Shown here piece by piece: positions 1-7,018 of a DNA stretch of 54,079 bases. The notes under the pieces were generated by a model. That model was not told the origin of the DNA, did no database searches, and was given only the letters and a program-made list of their open reading frames with translations. Within the stretch, counting starts at the first letter, position 1; each line of letters begins with the position of its first letter. Where the stretch lies: contig JAMPAG010000001.1 of the NCBI GenBank assembly GCA_023667365.1, positions 308,519 to 362,597 of the forward strand, read 5' to 3'. Both the position numbers and the translations under genes were made by a program. This stretch comes from a bacterium. GTDB lineage: Bacteria; Bacillota; Clostridia; Lachnospirales; Lachnospiraceae.

Positions 1-66
1 GTATTTGGTAAACGTAAACGGCAGTCCCAAAAACACCCATCTTTTTCTCTCCTTGAATTCCGCCAT
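1..66 (-). CDS. PH-domain-like membrane-associated protein (N-terminal 22 codons only)
   Basis: An ATG at 64-66 on the minus strand is preceded by an AAAGGAG ribosome binding site about 6 nt upstream and opens a frame that runs off the left edge of the window. The 22 visible residues begin MAEFKERKRWVF and continue GLPFTFTKY. From memory this start resembles small clostridial proteins with a bacterial PH domain, but only the N-terminus can be seen, so the family is an inference. It is the last gene of the minus-strand series ABC transporter, LytTR, DUF3021. A 35-bp tandem repeat array lies in its upstream region. Confidence 0.65.
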   Translation of the reverse strand, partial: MAEFKERKRWVFLGLPFTFTKY

Positions 67-93
67 GTCCGACTCCTTTCCGTCCTATCCGCT

Positions 94-213
94 TTTTCCG
101 GTACATGCCGCTCATACCGCACGCATCGTTTCCGGCACATACCCGCTTGCACCGCACGCATCGTTTCCGCTGCATACCCGCTCATACCGCACGCATCGTT
201 TCCGGCACATACA
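94..213. repeat. 35-bp tandem repeat, about 3.4 copies
   Basis: The block ACCGCACGCATCGTTTCCG recurs at 116, 151 and 186, an exact 35-bp period, with a degenerate partial copy starting near 94. The array lies in the gap between the DUF3021 stop codon and the PH-domain gene start. The copies are contiguous, with no unique spacers, so it is not a CRISPR. The rest of the 67-340 gap contains nothing else I can recognise. Confidence 0.9.
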
Positions 214-340
214 TTTTCACAGCACGCGCATTTTCTGCATTTCGTACCGCACCTCTTCCATTGGATGGACTTTAGTTATAATATAACAAATTCCCCGCCA
301 AAGGGAAACTGTTTTTCGCGAAAATCGGACAAAATTTTTC

Positions 341-787
341 TCAAGTCTCCTGTTTCTCATGCTTTTTGCCACGATACTGCTCCAGCTTCTCATTCAGGCG
401 CTTCGTATCCTGCGCAGCGCGCCGCCATGCAGCGCCCGAAACGATCGCATAAATGAACGCAATGCTGATTATCATGGCAAGCAGACTCTTTAAGTCCTTC
501 ACTTGATACCAGTCAAACAGACTACCCGCTCCCAGCACGATCAGATTGATCAGCAGATAGTGAATCCCGGTGCGGATAACAACTTCCTTTTTTTTCATCA
601 CGCGGTCCCACGGAAAAATAAAGCAGCTCAGCGCGCAGACGAACGAAACAACCGCCATCTGACAGAATATCACGGATTCGACCCGCTCTATCGGATTGAC
701 GATCGTGGTAAAGATTCCCACTACGATCACTACACATGCCAAGATCATGCTAAATACTTCCCACAGAAATTTGATTCTTCTTTTCAT
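341..787 (-). CDS. DUF3021 family membrane protein
   Basis: A 148-residue protein with four hydrophobic segments (roughly residues 8-30, 40-60, 75-95 and 100-120) and a charged C-terminal tail rich in Lys, Glu and Gln. Size, four-helix topology and position directly after a LytTR regulator match the DUF3021 family, which is typically encoded beside LytTR-domain genes and is thought to modulate them. It starts 12 nt after the LytTR stop, with GGGAG about 7 nt upstream of ATG, so the two are co-transcribed. The direct molecular function is unknown. Confidence 0.85.
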   Translation of the reverse strand: MKRRIKFLWEVFSMILACVVIVVGIFTTIVNPIERVESVIFCQMAVVSFVCALSCFIFPWDRVMKKKEVVIRTGIHYLLINLIVLGAGSLFDWYQVKDLKSLLAMIISIAFIYAIVSGAAWRRAAQDTKRLNEKLEQYRGKKHEKQET

Positions 788-799
788 GTGCCACTCCCC

Positions 800-1237
800 C
801 TACAATCCCAGCTTCTCTTTTAATCCGGCGGCATACTGCCTGGAAACGATCAGCTTTTCTCCGTTGTCCAGACACGCTTCGAACCGCCCGTTAAAACCGG
901 GGCTGAAATTTTTTACCTTCGAAAGATTGATAATCGTGGATTTGGACGCGCGAAAAAAATCCGTATGCCGGAAGCGTTCTTCCAGATCATACAGTCTGCC
1001 TTTCACTTCGTACACCTCTTTTTGCGTATAGGCGAACACGCGGTTATCCACGGACTCAAAGTAATAGATTTCGACAGGCGCGATCTGGAAGATTTTTTCG
1101 CCCTTAGAAACGGTCATTTTATCCCTGCCCGCCTTGAGTGCATAGATCATTGTTAAGAGCTCTTCATCCACCTGTTTACAGCGAATGATGATCTCATCCT
1201 CCGCGTCCTCCGGACAATCCTGAATGATAATGTTCAT
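800..1237 (-). CDS. LytTR-domain DNA-binding transcriptional regulator
   Basis: A 145-residue protein whose C-terminal two thirds is a LytTR DNA-binding domain, with signature stretches IYYFESVDNRVFAYT and FFRASKSTIINL and a late RQYA. It has no receiver domain; the first 45 residues are a short acidic N-terminus. A GTG twelve bases upstream also opens the frame, but AGGA lies about 7 nt before the ATG at 1237, so that start is preferred. The LytTR plus DUF3021 pair downstream of an ABC-2 exporter is a recurrent Firmicutes arrangement in which the regulator often controls the transporter. Confidence 0.9.
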   Translation of the reverse strand: MNIIIQDCPEDAEDEIIIRCKQVDEELLTMIYALKAGRDKMTVSKGEKIFQIAPVEIYYFESVDNRVFAYTQKEVYEVKGRLYDLEERFRHTDFFRASKSTIINLSKVKNFSPGFNGRFEACLDNGEKLIVSRQYAAGLKEKLGL

Positions 1238-1255
1238 GGTAATCCTCACTTTTCA

Positions 1256-1300
1256 TAAAAAAGCACGGCGAAAGCCTCATCCTGCTGCCGTTTTCGCCGT
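1256..1300 (-). terminator. Intrinsic terminator after the ABC permease gene
   Basis: On the minus strand a 9-bp stem (ACGGCGAAA paired with TTTCGCCGT) encloses an 18-nt loop and is followed by GC and six T residues. It lies between the permease stop and the LytTR start, so the exporter and regulator may be partly separate transcription units. Confidence 0.75.
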
Positions 1301-1311
1301 TCTGACGCAGC

Positions 1312-2223
1312 CTAGCGGTCTCCCATCCTGCGCTTCCGGCTGCATAACGCGGCGGTCAGAATGGCAAGCACGGCGTATCCGAGCAGAACCAGAACGGAAA
1401 TACCGTTCGAAATATCCGTTCCGCCAAGGGAAATAGAAACGCCCAGCTCCTCCCTGAAAATTTCCCCAGCAGCGTCAGGCAGTCCGGCAAATGTCTCTAA
1501 AACTGCATCATTCGTACATACCTCGCGCATCATGGACGCGCCGTGCAGTACGGGCAGGCACGCCAACACATCCCGCACATGGCGGTTCAGCGTACCGAGC
1601 GGAATGTAAATGCCTCCCACAAATCCGACCAGCGTGCCTATGATCGTCAGCAGCCCGCTCCACGCGCTGTCACTGCGGATAAATAGCGCCAAAAGATAAC
1701 CGAGCGCACTGAATGTAAACGTGTTTAATGCGATCAGTCCGACCAGTTTCAGCATCGCCCATACAGACAGCATCGGATACCCCTGCACGGCAAAATAAAG
1801 TTCCCCCACTGCCAGCGTCACGATGCAGAGTGCGGTCCCGACCATCCATGATGCCAAAATATACCCGAGGGACAGCTTTATGCGCGATACCGGCGTGACA
1901 TAGAACGCCAGATTCCGCTTTCTCGTTTCATCCTGCACCATTGTTCCCAGCACCGTCAGCGTAACCGTCACCGCATTTACGACCAGAATGCCGGCTAGCG
2001 TCCATTGCTGAATTAAATACACTGCGTTCCGTTTATCCGCTGCGCTGTCCCGCTCTCCGAAATCCGCCAGAATGGATACCACGCCGTCACTGTTCATTTT
2101 TCCCAAAAAAAGTATCATCAGCGCCAGCACGATCAGCATGGACAACACAGAAAAGAACACGGCGCTCCGATCGCGCAAAAAAACAAGACAATTTCTTTTT
2201 GTCATATAATAAATTTCTCTCAT
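1312..2223 (-). CDS. ABC-2 type transporter permease
   Basis: A 303-residue membrane protein with an N-terminal helix near residues 18-40, a large extracytoplasmic segment, and a cluster of hydrophobic helices through residues 75-280, the usual ABC-2 permease topology. GGGAGG lies 7 nt before the chosen ATG. It follows the ATPase gene by about 54 nt and would form the membrane channel of that exporter. The substrate cannot be read from the sequence; linkage to LytTR/DUF3021 suggests a drug, peptide or bacteriocin export role, which is an inference. Confidence 0.88.
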   Translation of the reverse strand: MREIYYMTKRNCLVFLRDRSAVFFSVLSMLIVLALMILFLGKMNSDGVVSILADFGERDSAADKRNAVYLIQQWTLAGILVVNAVTVTLTVLGTMVQDETRKRNLAFYVTPVSRIKLSLGYILASWMVGTALCIVTLAVGELYFAVQGYPMLSVWAMLKLVGLIALNTFTFSALGYLLALFIRSDSAWSGLLTIIGTLVGFVGGIYIPLGTLNRHVRDVLACLPVLHGASMMREVCTNDAVLETFAGLPDAAGEIFREELGVSISLGGTDISNGISVLVLLGYAVLAILTAALCSRKRRMGDR

Positions 2224-2277
2224 ACCAATCCTCCCGTATACAAATCTTCCCGCATTCCGCCATGCCTGCTGCGGGGA

Positions 2278-3210
2278 TCATGACGGCTCCAGACTTTTCC
2301 CGGTTACATTTAAGAATACATCATCCAAAGTGCCCTGTATCATCTCGAATCCGCAGATACAGGGTTTCACGGCATTTAGGATTTCCAATGCGTTCATGCT
2401 CTCCCGCACCACGACCGTCACTCTGCCGTCTGCCTGTGTCTTTGCCGTCACCTGCACGCCGGCATTTGCAAGCATCTGCATCAGCTCCGCTTCCCGCCCG
2501 TTTTTCGGGATCAGATGCAGCCGGTCTTTTGCGTACTGCTCTTTCAACGAAAACGGCGTTCCGTATTCCAATATTTTTCCACGGTCGATGATGGCGATGT
2601 GCCGTGCGTTCGCCGCTTCTTCCATATAGTGCGTCGTGAGAAAAATCGTCGTTCCGTTTTCTTTTTGCAGGGTGCGCATACTTTCCCAGACAAACTGCCT
2701 TGTCTGCGGATCTAACCCGGTCGTCGGCTCATCCAAAAATAAAATTTCCGGCGTATTGATGAGCGCCGCCGCGATCTCGCACCGCCGCTTCTGCCCGCCG
2801 GACAGCCGCCTATAGAACGTCGTAAAAATATCTTCCAAATGAAGCGCCTCGCAAACGCGGTCCACACGGCTGTGCAGCGCCTGTGCGCGAAACCCGTACA
2901 GCGAACCTCGGACATAAAGATTTTCTTTGACGCTCAAACGATCGTCCAGACAGTTGTGCTGCCATACTACGCCAATCTGTTTCCGGATGCGCTCATCCTC
3001 CGCTCCCAGCGCATATCCGCAGAGCTTCGCGGCTCCCGCCGTAGGGGCAAGCAGTGTGCAGAGCATATTGATCGTCGTGGATTTTCCCGCGCCGTTGACG
3101 CCCAGAAACCCGAATAATTCTCCTTTTTCCACCGAAAAAGAAAGATCGTCCACCGCTTTTACTTCACCGAATTGCTTTTTTAACCCGCTGACCTCAATGA
3201 TCTGTTCCAT
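2278..3210 (-). CDS. ABC transporter ATP-binding protein
   Basis: A 310-residue ATPase with Walker A GVNGAGKST, Q-loop in VVWQHN, signature LSGGQKRR, Walker B ILFLDEPTTGLD and H-loop TTHYMEEA. A C-terminal extension of about 90 residues after the nucleotide-binding domain is typical of the DrrA/CcmA-like exporter ATPases. The open frame extends further upstream, but MEQIIEVSGLKK is the family-like N-terminus and has an AGGAAA site about 10 nt upstream, so 3210 is chosen. First gene of the exporter cluster. Confidence 0.93.
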   Translation of the reverse strand: MEQIIEVSGLKKQFGEVKAVDDLSFSVEKGELFGFLGVNGAGKSTTINMLCTLLAPTAGAAKLCGYALGAEDERIRKQIGVVWQHNCLDDRLSVKENLYVRGSLYGFRAQALHSRVDRVCEALHLEDIFTTFYRRLSGGQKRRCEIAAALINTPEILFLDEPTTGLDPQTRQFVWESMRTLQKENGTTIFLTTHYMEEAANARHIAIIDRGKILEYGTPFSLKEQYAKDRLHLIPKNGREAELMQMLANAGVQVTAKTQADGRVTVVVRESMNALEILNAVKPCICGFEMIQGTLDDVFLNVTGKSLEPS

Positions 3211-3608
3211 CCCGTATGATTTCCTTTCTCTTGATCGCAGCCGCGAAATTGCCTGCGCGAATTTCCCATTGCGTATCATCGCCGTAACCGACTGAAAAAT
3301 CAAGGATTTTCCAATACGAAATTGTGCTGACAGCATCGCGGACGCTGTCCGCATGAAACCCGCAGATCCGCGGCAGCATAAATCTTAGTGTGAGCATATC
3401 CGATCTCAAAGCAGGGCACAAGGAAAATGCGGTAAGTTGCATTTTGGCTGGGGTAAGCTGCAAAGGATTTTTCTTCCGCCGGGTGACTGTTGCCCTTGTT
3501 ATACGCTTGAGACAGCGTATATACTTTCAACACCTGACTAAGAAAAAGAATACACGCGGATGCGGTAAGGTTACAGAAGGGATGAATTGATTTGTCTCAG
3601 ACTTTCGC
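3211..3608. other. Intergenic region upstream of the ABC exporter
   Basis: About 400 bases without a credible gene; short frames here have no ribosome binding site or recognisable product. It should contain the exporter promoter, but no clear sigma-A pair stands out. The one structured element is a short dyad, TATACGC and GCGTATA, at 3500-3521 with 8 nt between arms, which could be an operator or hairpin. Confidence 0.5.
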
Positions 3609-3648
3609 AGGAGAAAGCGCGCTCACATCGGCTCGCGCGCTTTCTCCT
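3609..3648 (-). terminator. Perfect 14-bp hairpin spanning the pyrI stop codon
   Basis: AGGAGAAAGCGCGC at 3609-3622 is perfectly complementary to the arm at 3635-3648, with a 12-nt loop that contains the pyrI TGA stop. There is no T tract after the stem on the minus strand, so it may act as a 3' stabiliser or as a weak terminator rather than a classical intrinsic terminator. Confidence 0.6.
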
Positions 3649-4054
3649 CACAATATTTACAGCGGTATGTTTCCGTCGCCTCGTCGGCAAGAACAAAAAT
3701 GTGGGGAAGTCCCTGCTCGATCGACGTAATGCAGCGTGGATTTTTGCAATGATAGACGTCGCGGATCTCCCTCGGAAGCTGTAAATCCTTTTTGTCCACG
3801 ATTTCTCCATTCTTAATCACATTGACCGTAATGTTATGATCTATGACCGCGAGCACGTCCATATCAAGCATATGAATATCGCATTCCACTTTTAATATAT
3901 CTTTCTTTCCCAGCTTATTGCTGCGCGCATTCTTGATGATCGCGACGGTGCAGTCTAACTTGTCCAATCCAAGATGATAATAAATGGAAAGACTTTTTCC
4001 CGCTTTGATATGGTCGAGCACAAAGCCCTCTTCGATTTTTCCTACGTTCAGCAT
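3623..4054 (-). CDS. pyrI: Aspartate carbamoyltransferase regulatory subunit
   Basis: A 143-residue PyrI. The N-terminal allosteric domain carries the HIKAGKS and GLDKLD stretches; the C-terminal zinc domain has the four cysteines of CKNPRC and CKYC, which bind Zn and contact the catalytic chain. It provides nucleotide feedback control to PyrB in the cytoplasm, in the first committed step of pyrimidine synthesis. GGAAG lies about 9 nt before the ATG. Directly upstream of that site is an array of eight GAAAAA hexamers. The last codons form one arm of a perfect hairpin. Confidence 0.96.
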   Translation of the reverse strand: MLNVGKIEEGFVLDHIKAGKSLSIYYHLGLDKLDCTVAIIKNARSNKLGKKDILKVECDIHMLDMDVLAVIDHNITVNVIKNGEIVDKKDLQLPREIRDVYHCKNPRCITSIEQGLPHIFVLADEATETYRCKYCEEKAREPM

Positions 4055-4070
4055 GTGTTGGCTTCCTTTC

Positions 4071-4118
4071 TTTTTCTTTTTCTTTTTCTTTTTCTTTTTC
4101 TTTTTCTTTTTCTTTTTC
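4071..4118. repeat. Hexanucleotide repeat, eight perfect TTTTTC (GAAAAA on minus) units
   Basis: Eight uninterrupted TTTTTC units, followed by imperfect CTTTC/TATTTTTC remnants. On the coding (minus) strand this is a pure purine tract ending 16 nt upstream of the start codon, immediately before the pyrI Shine-Dalgarno site. It lies in the pyrB-pyrI intercistronic gap. Hexamer arrays are prone to slippage. Confidence 0.95.
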
Positions 4119-4248
4119 TCTTTCTATTTTTCGTTTGCACGGCAGTCACGAAAACTGCATTCCTGCATTTTGCTATTTCCTATCCAGCAGTCCATTTGGC
4201 TATTCCTGCTTCGCATTTGCGGCATTGTACCCCGCCTTTCGAACCGTA

Positions 4249-5166
4249 TCATTCCACCGTGATTCCTAACAGCGTTAAGATCAGCGCCATGCGCACATAG
4301 ACGCCGTACTGCACCTGCTTAAAGTACACGGCGCGCGGATCGCTGTCCACCTCGACGGAAATCTCGTTCACGCGCGGGAGCGGATGCAGGACTAACATGT
4401 CCTCGCGGGCGCGCTCCATTTTTGTTTTATCGAGAATATAAAAATCCTTGAGGCGCACATAATCTTCCTCATTAAAGAAGCGCTCTTTCTGCACGCGCGT
4501 CATGTAAAGCAGATCCAGTTCGGGCATCACATCATCCAGACTGATGACCTCCCGATAGGGGATCTTTTTTTCTTTCAACATTTCAATCAGGTAATCCGGA
4601 ATGCGCAGTTCCTCCGGCGAAATAAATATGAAACGGACGCCCTCATAACGCACGAGCGCGTTAATCAGCGAATGCACGGTCCGCCCGAATTTCAGATCGC
4701 CGCACAATCCGATCGTAAAATCGCCGAGCCGTCCCTTTAGGGAACGTATCGTTAAAAGATCCGTCAGGGTCTGCGTCGGATGCTGGTGCCCGCCGTCCCC
4801 CGCGTTAATGACCGGAATACCGGAAAACTGCGCCGCAACCATCGGCGCGCCCTCTTTCGGATGGCGCATGGCGCAAATATCGGCAAAGCAGGACACCACG
4901 CGGATCGTATCGGCAACGCTCTCTCCCTTGGACGCGGAAGAAGAACCCGCATCGGAAAAGCCGATGACGGATCCGCCCAGATTCAGCATCGCGCTCTCAA
5001 AACTTAAACGCGTGCGCGTGCTCGGCTCATAAAAACAGGTCGCAAGTTTCAAACCGTCGCAGGCATGGGCGTAACGACCACGATGGTGCTCAATATCGTT
5101 TGCAAGGGTAAAAAGGGTATTTAGTTCCTCGACCGAAAAGTCGAGCGGACTCATCAAATGTCTCAT
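4249..5166 (-). CDS. pyrB: Aspartate carbamoyltransferase catalytic subunit
   Basis: A 305-residue ATCase catalytic chain, the usual length. Carbamoyl-phosphate motif STRTRLSFE and the HPTQTLTDL motif are intact, as is the C-terminal LHPLPR. It condenses carbamoyl phosphate with aspartate to give N-carbamoyl-aspartate. AAGGAG lies about 9 nt upstream of ATG. It precedes pyrI by 194 nt, so the two are expected to be co-transcribed and form the class B-type holoenzyme. The carbamoyl phosphate source, carAB, lies about 38 kb away in this window. Confidence 0.97.
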   Translation of the reverse strand: MRHLMSPLDFSVEELNTLFTLANDIEHHRGRYAHACDGLKLATCFYEPSTRTRLSFESAMLNLGGSVIGFSDAGSSSASKGESVADTIRVVSCFADICAMRHPKEGAPMVAAQFSGIPVINAGDGGHQHPTQTLTDLLTIRSLKGRLGDFTIGLCGDLKFGRTVHSLINALVRYEGVRFIFISPEELRIPDYLIEMLKEKKIPYREVISLDDVMPELDLLYMTRVQKERFFNEEDYVRLKDFYILDKTKMERAREDMLVLHPLPRVNEISVEVDSDPRAVYFKQVQYGVYVRMALILTLLGITVE

Positions 5167-5240
5167 GGTTAAACTCTCCTTGTCAGTTTCTAAATCGCAA
5201 ATCTATGCAACTGTCCGCGAAATCCTTTGCTTCTCAATGC

Positions 5241-5370
5241 CCACGCAGACGTAAAATGCTTCGCATTTCACGCTCGCGTTGCTCGCCGCAAAGCATTTCC
5301 TATGCCGCCGCTCGTGCAAGCACGGCAACGGCACCGGAAACACTTTGCTTCTCTGCTTATCGCGCAAAAA
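5241..5370. repeat. Dispersed palindromic intergenic repeat, copy A
   Basis: About 130 bp in the gap between the nitroreductase and pyrB genes. It shares with copies at 23037-23128 and 26639-26770 a central imperfect dyad flanked by TTTCC and GGAAA, the block CTTTGCTTCT, and an edge CTTATCGCGCAAAAAA. The outer block GCAGACGT with AAATGCTTCGCATTT is also in copy C. It has no coding capacity that I can support. Confidence 0.8.
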
Positions 5371-5393
5371 AGCGAAGAGTAAAAACTCTTCGC
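5366..5393 (-). terminator. Intrinsic terminator after the nitroreductase gene
   Basis: A perfect 9-bp stem GCGAAGAGT/ACTCTTCGC with a 4-nt loop followed on the minus strand by six T residues, starting 6 nt after the stop codon. Its T tract is also the edge of repeat copy A. Confidence 0.9.
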
Positions 5394-5399
5394 CCTTCA

Positions 5400-5936
5400 T
5401 CACTTGTATTGAAGTAATAGATCGGTTGATTTTCTTGCGGGTGCATTCGGCGTTTCATCGGGATAACCGATCGCGATCAATGCCGCCACTTCCTGATCTT
5501 CGGGAACTGCCAATAAATCCTCGATCGTTTTTTCATCGAAGATTCCCATGATCACGGAACCGATTCCCTGTTCCCACGCCGCAAGGCAAAACGTCTGTAC
5601 TGCCACGCCTGCGTCAAACATCTGCCAATGGTCGCCTTTCGTCGTCGTATAGGAGCCGTCGCGCTCAAAACCGCAGCGGTTCTTAATCAAAGTAGCGACT
5701 ACCAATGCAGGCGCGCCGTTGATAATGTCCGCATTATGGGGAATCGTCGCCTTTGCCGCAAGCTCCGCCTTTAACGCGGAATCTTCTACGACGGTGTAAC
5801 GCGTGATCTGTGTATTCTTCCAGCTCGGCGCAAATGAAGCTGTCTCCACAATGGAGTTTAACAGTTCATGACTGACAGGATCCGCCTTGAATTTGCGAAC
5901 GCTGCGTCTCGTGGTAATGCATTCTTTTGCTGTCAT
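5400..5936 (-). CDS. Nitroreductase family FMN-dependent oxidoreductase
   Basis: A 178-residue nitroreductase-fold protein. The N-terminal TTRRSVRKFK is the FMN phosphate-binding motif; the C-terminal GYPDETP is also typical. It should bind FMN and use NAD(P)H to reduce nitro-aromatics, quinones or similar compounds in the cytoplasm; the substrate is unknown. AAGGAGGT lies 8 nt before ATG, and TACAAT at 5963-5968 is a plausible -10 with a weak -35. It is monocistronic, with its own terminator. Confidence 0.9.
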   Translation of the reverse strand: MTAKECITTRRSVRKFKADPVSHELLNSIVETASFAPSWKNTQITRYTVVEDSALKAELAAKATIPHNADIINGAPALVVATLIKNRCGFERDGSYTTTKGDHWQMFDAGVAVQTFCLAAWEQGIGSVIMGIFDEKTIEDLLAVPEDQEVAALIAIGYPDETPNAPARKSTDLLLQYK

Positions 5937-6016
5937 GGGAGACCTCCTTTTTCATTTTTTATATTGTAGCACAAGTTTAGCGGTTTGCCTACCCTTTATG
6001 AAATGAATTTATCTCA

Positions 6017-6102
6017 TGAAATATTCACCTGAAACAGAACTGAACATGGCTTTATCGCATTTTCTTAAATCTTCTTAATCCGCTGCTCATCTGAATATTT
6101 CA
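6017..6102. repeat. 11-bp inverted repeat flanking 64 bp
   Basis: TGAAATATTCA at 6017-6027 and its exact complement TGAATATTTCA at 6092-6102 bracket an AT-rich 64-bp segment between the nitroreductase start and the nucleotidyltransferase stop. The right arm includes the TGA stop of the latter gene. Could be a remnant of a small mobile element or a long-loop hairpin. Confidence 0.6.
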
Positions 6103-6402
6103 CGCCACAAGTAACCTCTCTTTCATAATTGCATGATAAAAATCGCTATCCTTGTTAATCTCGTTTATTTCAAATACATCGACATCTTTCTTCAAAACCT
6201 CGCGCAGTTCTTCGGCAAATGAAAAAATCATTGTAAGTCTGAATTTTTCGCCACCATATACCAAAAAATCTAAATCACTATTTTCATTGGCTTCTCCTCT
6301 TGCATAAGAACCAAATAAATATATTTCTTTCACCTTGTACTTTTCAGCAATTGGTCTTACTAAATTTTCAATGTCCTTGATTGTGTATACATCATGATTC
6401 AT
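6100..6402 (-). CDS. MNT-type nucleotidyltransferase-domain protein
   Basis: A 100-residue single-domain protein with the pol-beta nucleotidyltransferase motif: GSYARGEANENSDLDFLV supplies the GS and the first two metal-binding Asp residues, and VDVFEI the third. Proteins of this size are commonly antitoxins that AMPylate a HEPN toxin (type VII toxin-antitoxin systems). No HEPN partner with an RxxxxxH motif is next to it here, so it may be an orphan. The neighbouring 82-residue protein is not HEPN-like. Confidence 0.82.
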   Translation of the reverse strand: MNHDVYTIKDIENLVRPIAEKYKVKEIYLFGSYARGEANENSDLDFLVYGGEKFRLTMIFSFAEELREVLKKDVDVFEINEINKDSDFYHAIMKERLLVA

Positions 6403-6549
6403 TTCATCATTCCTTTTCTACTCACATCATAATGATAAACAAAAATTTAGATTTTTTCTGCCATCCCGTTTCCCGAAAAACTTTATTTTTCAACCTGATC
6501 CTCCATACTGACGCAAGCCTGCGAGTTTGGGCGTCAGCACAAATCTCGC

Positions 6550-6569
6550 AAAACGAACAAGTTCGTTTT
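6550..6569 (-). terminator. Hairpin downstream of the 82-residue protein gene
   Basis: AAAACGAAC and GTTCGTTTT form a 9-bp stem with a 2-nt gap, so the effective loop takes in the inner pairs. Nearby GACGC and GCGTC blocks form further small dyads. The 14-nt block GCAAAACGAACAAG recurs at about 25900. A terminator role on the minus strand is plausible but the T tract is short. Confidence 0.45.
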
Positions 6570-6596
6570 TGAAAACATCTTTGATTTTTCAATCTA

Positions 6597-6845
6597 TCAG
6601 TCCAGCAAATACCCCGCTTCATAAGAACATTCCAGATAGCTGGGATTCTGGTAATATACATCTGTCCGAAAATCCGATATTTTATCGCTTATAAACGAAC
6701 CGAATATGTTCAACAATTCGTCCGCCTCTTTTCCGACTTTTCCCAAAGCCGCGGCGATCACTCCGCGCCTGTTTGTCGTTTTACGTGCAATATACTCAAT
6801 CAGAGAGCACACATAGAAGAAATCATTTCTTTGTTTCTCGGTCAT
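6597..6845 (-). CDS. Small protein of unknown function
   Basis: An 82-residue protein starting MTEKQRNDFFYVCSLIEYIA, with AGGAG about 11 nt upstream; a longer start 45 nt further upstream lacks a good site. I do not recognise a named family. It is mostly helical in character, with a C-terminal aromatic stretch (VYYQNPSYLECSYEAGYLL). From memory, clostridial proteins with similar N- and C-termini are longer, so this could be an internally deleted version; that is only a suspicion. It lies between an MNT nucleotidyltransferase gene and an AlbA_2 gene. Confidence 0.6.
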   Translation of the reverse strand: MTEKQRNDFFYVCSLIEYIARKTTNRRGVIAAALGKVGKEADELLNIFGSFISDKISDFRTDVYYQNPSYLECSYEAGYLLD

Positions 6846-7018
6846 AAACAATCTCACTCCTGTCATGTTGTCAAATTGCAAAACGGACAATCCCTCTTCG
6901 GCTTATAGGAATAATAACAGTTTGCTTCACCTCAGCTTCGCAATAACCTCACATCGTTTTGTTCAAACATAGGCACCACCTTGTCCAATCTCTTTATTTG
7001 GTGCTTTTTTCGTTGCTT

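Noticed and set aside
94..213. Possible CRISPR array
   Set aside because: The 35-bp units are contiguous with no unique spacers and no cas genes are present; the same holds for the other arrays.
3984..4300. Plus-strand frames coding runs of Phe and Leu near 4070-4120
   Set aside because: They are translations of the TTTTTC hexamer array opposite pyrI and its leader, with no ribosome site or family.
6100..6845. HEPN-MNT toxin-antitoxin pair
   Set aside because: The MNT part is present, but the neighbouring 82-residue protein lacks the HEPN RxxxxxH motif.
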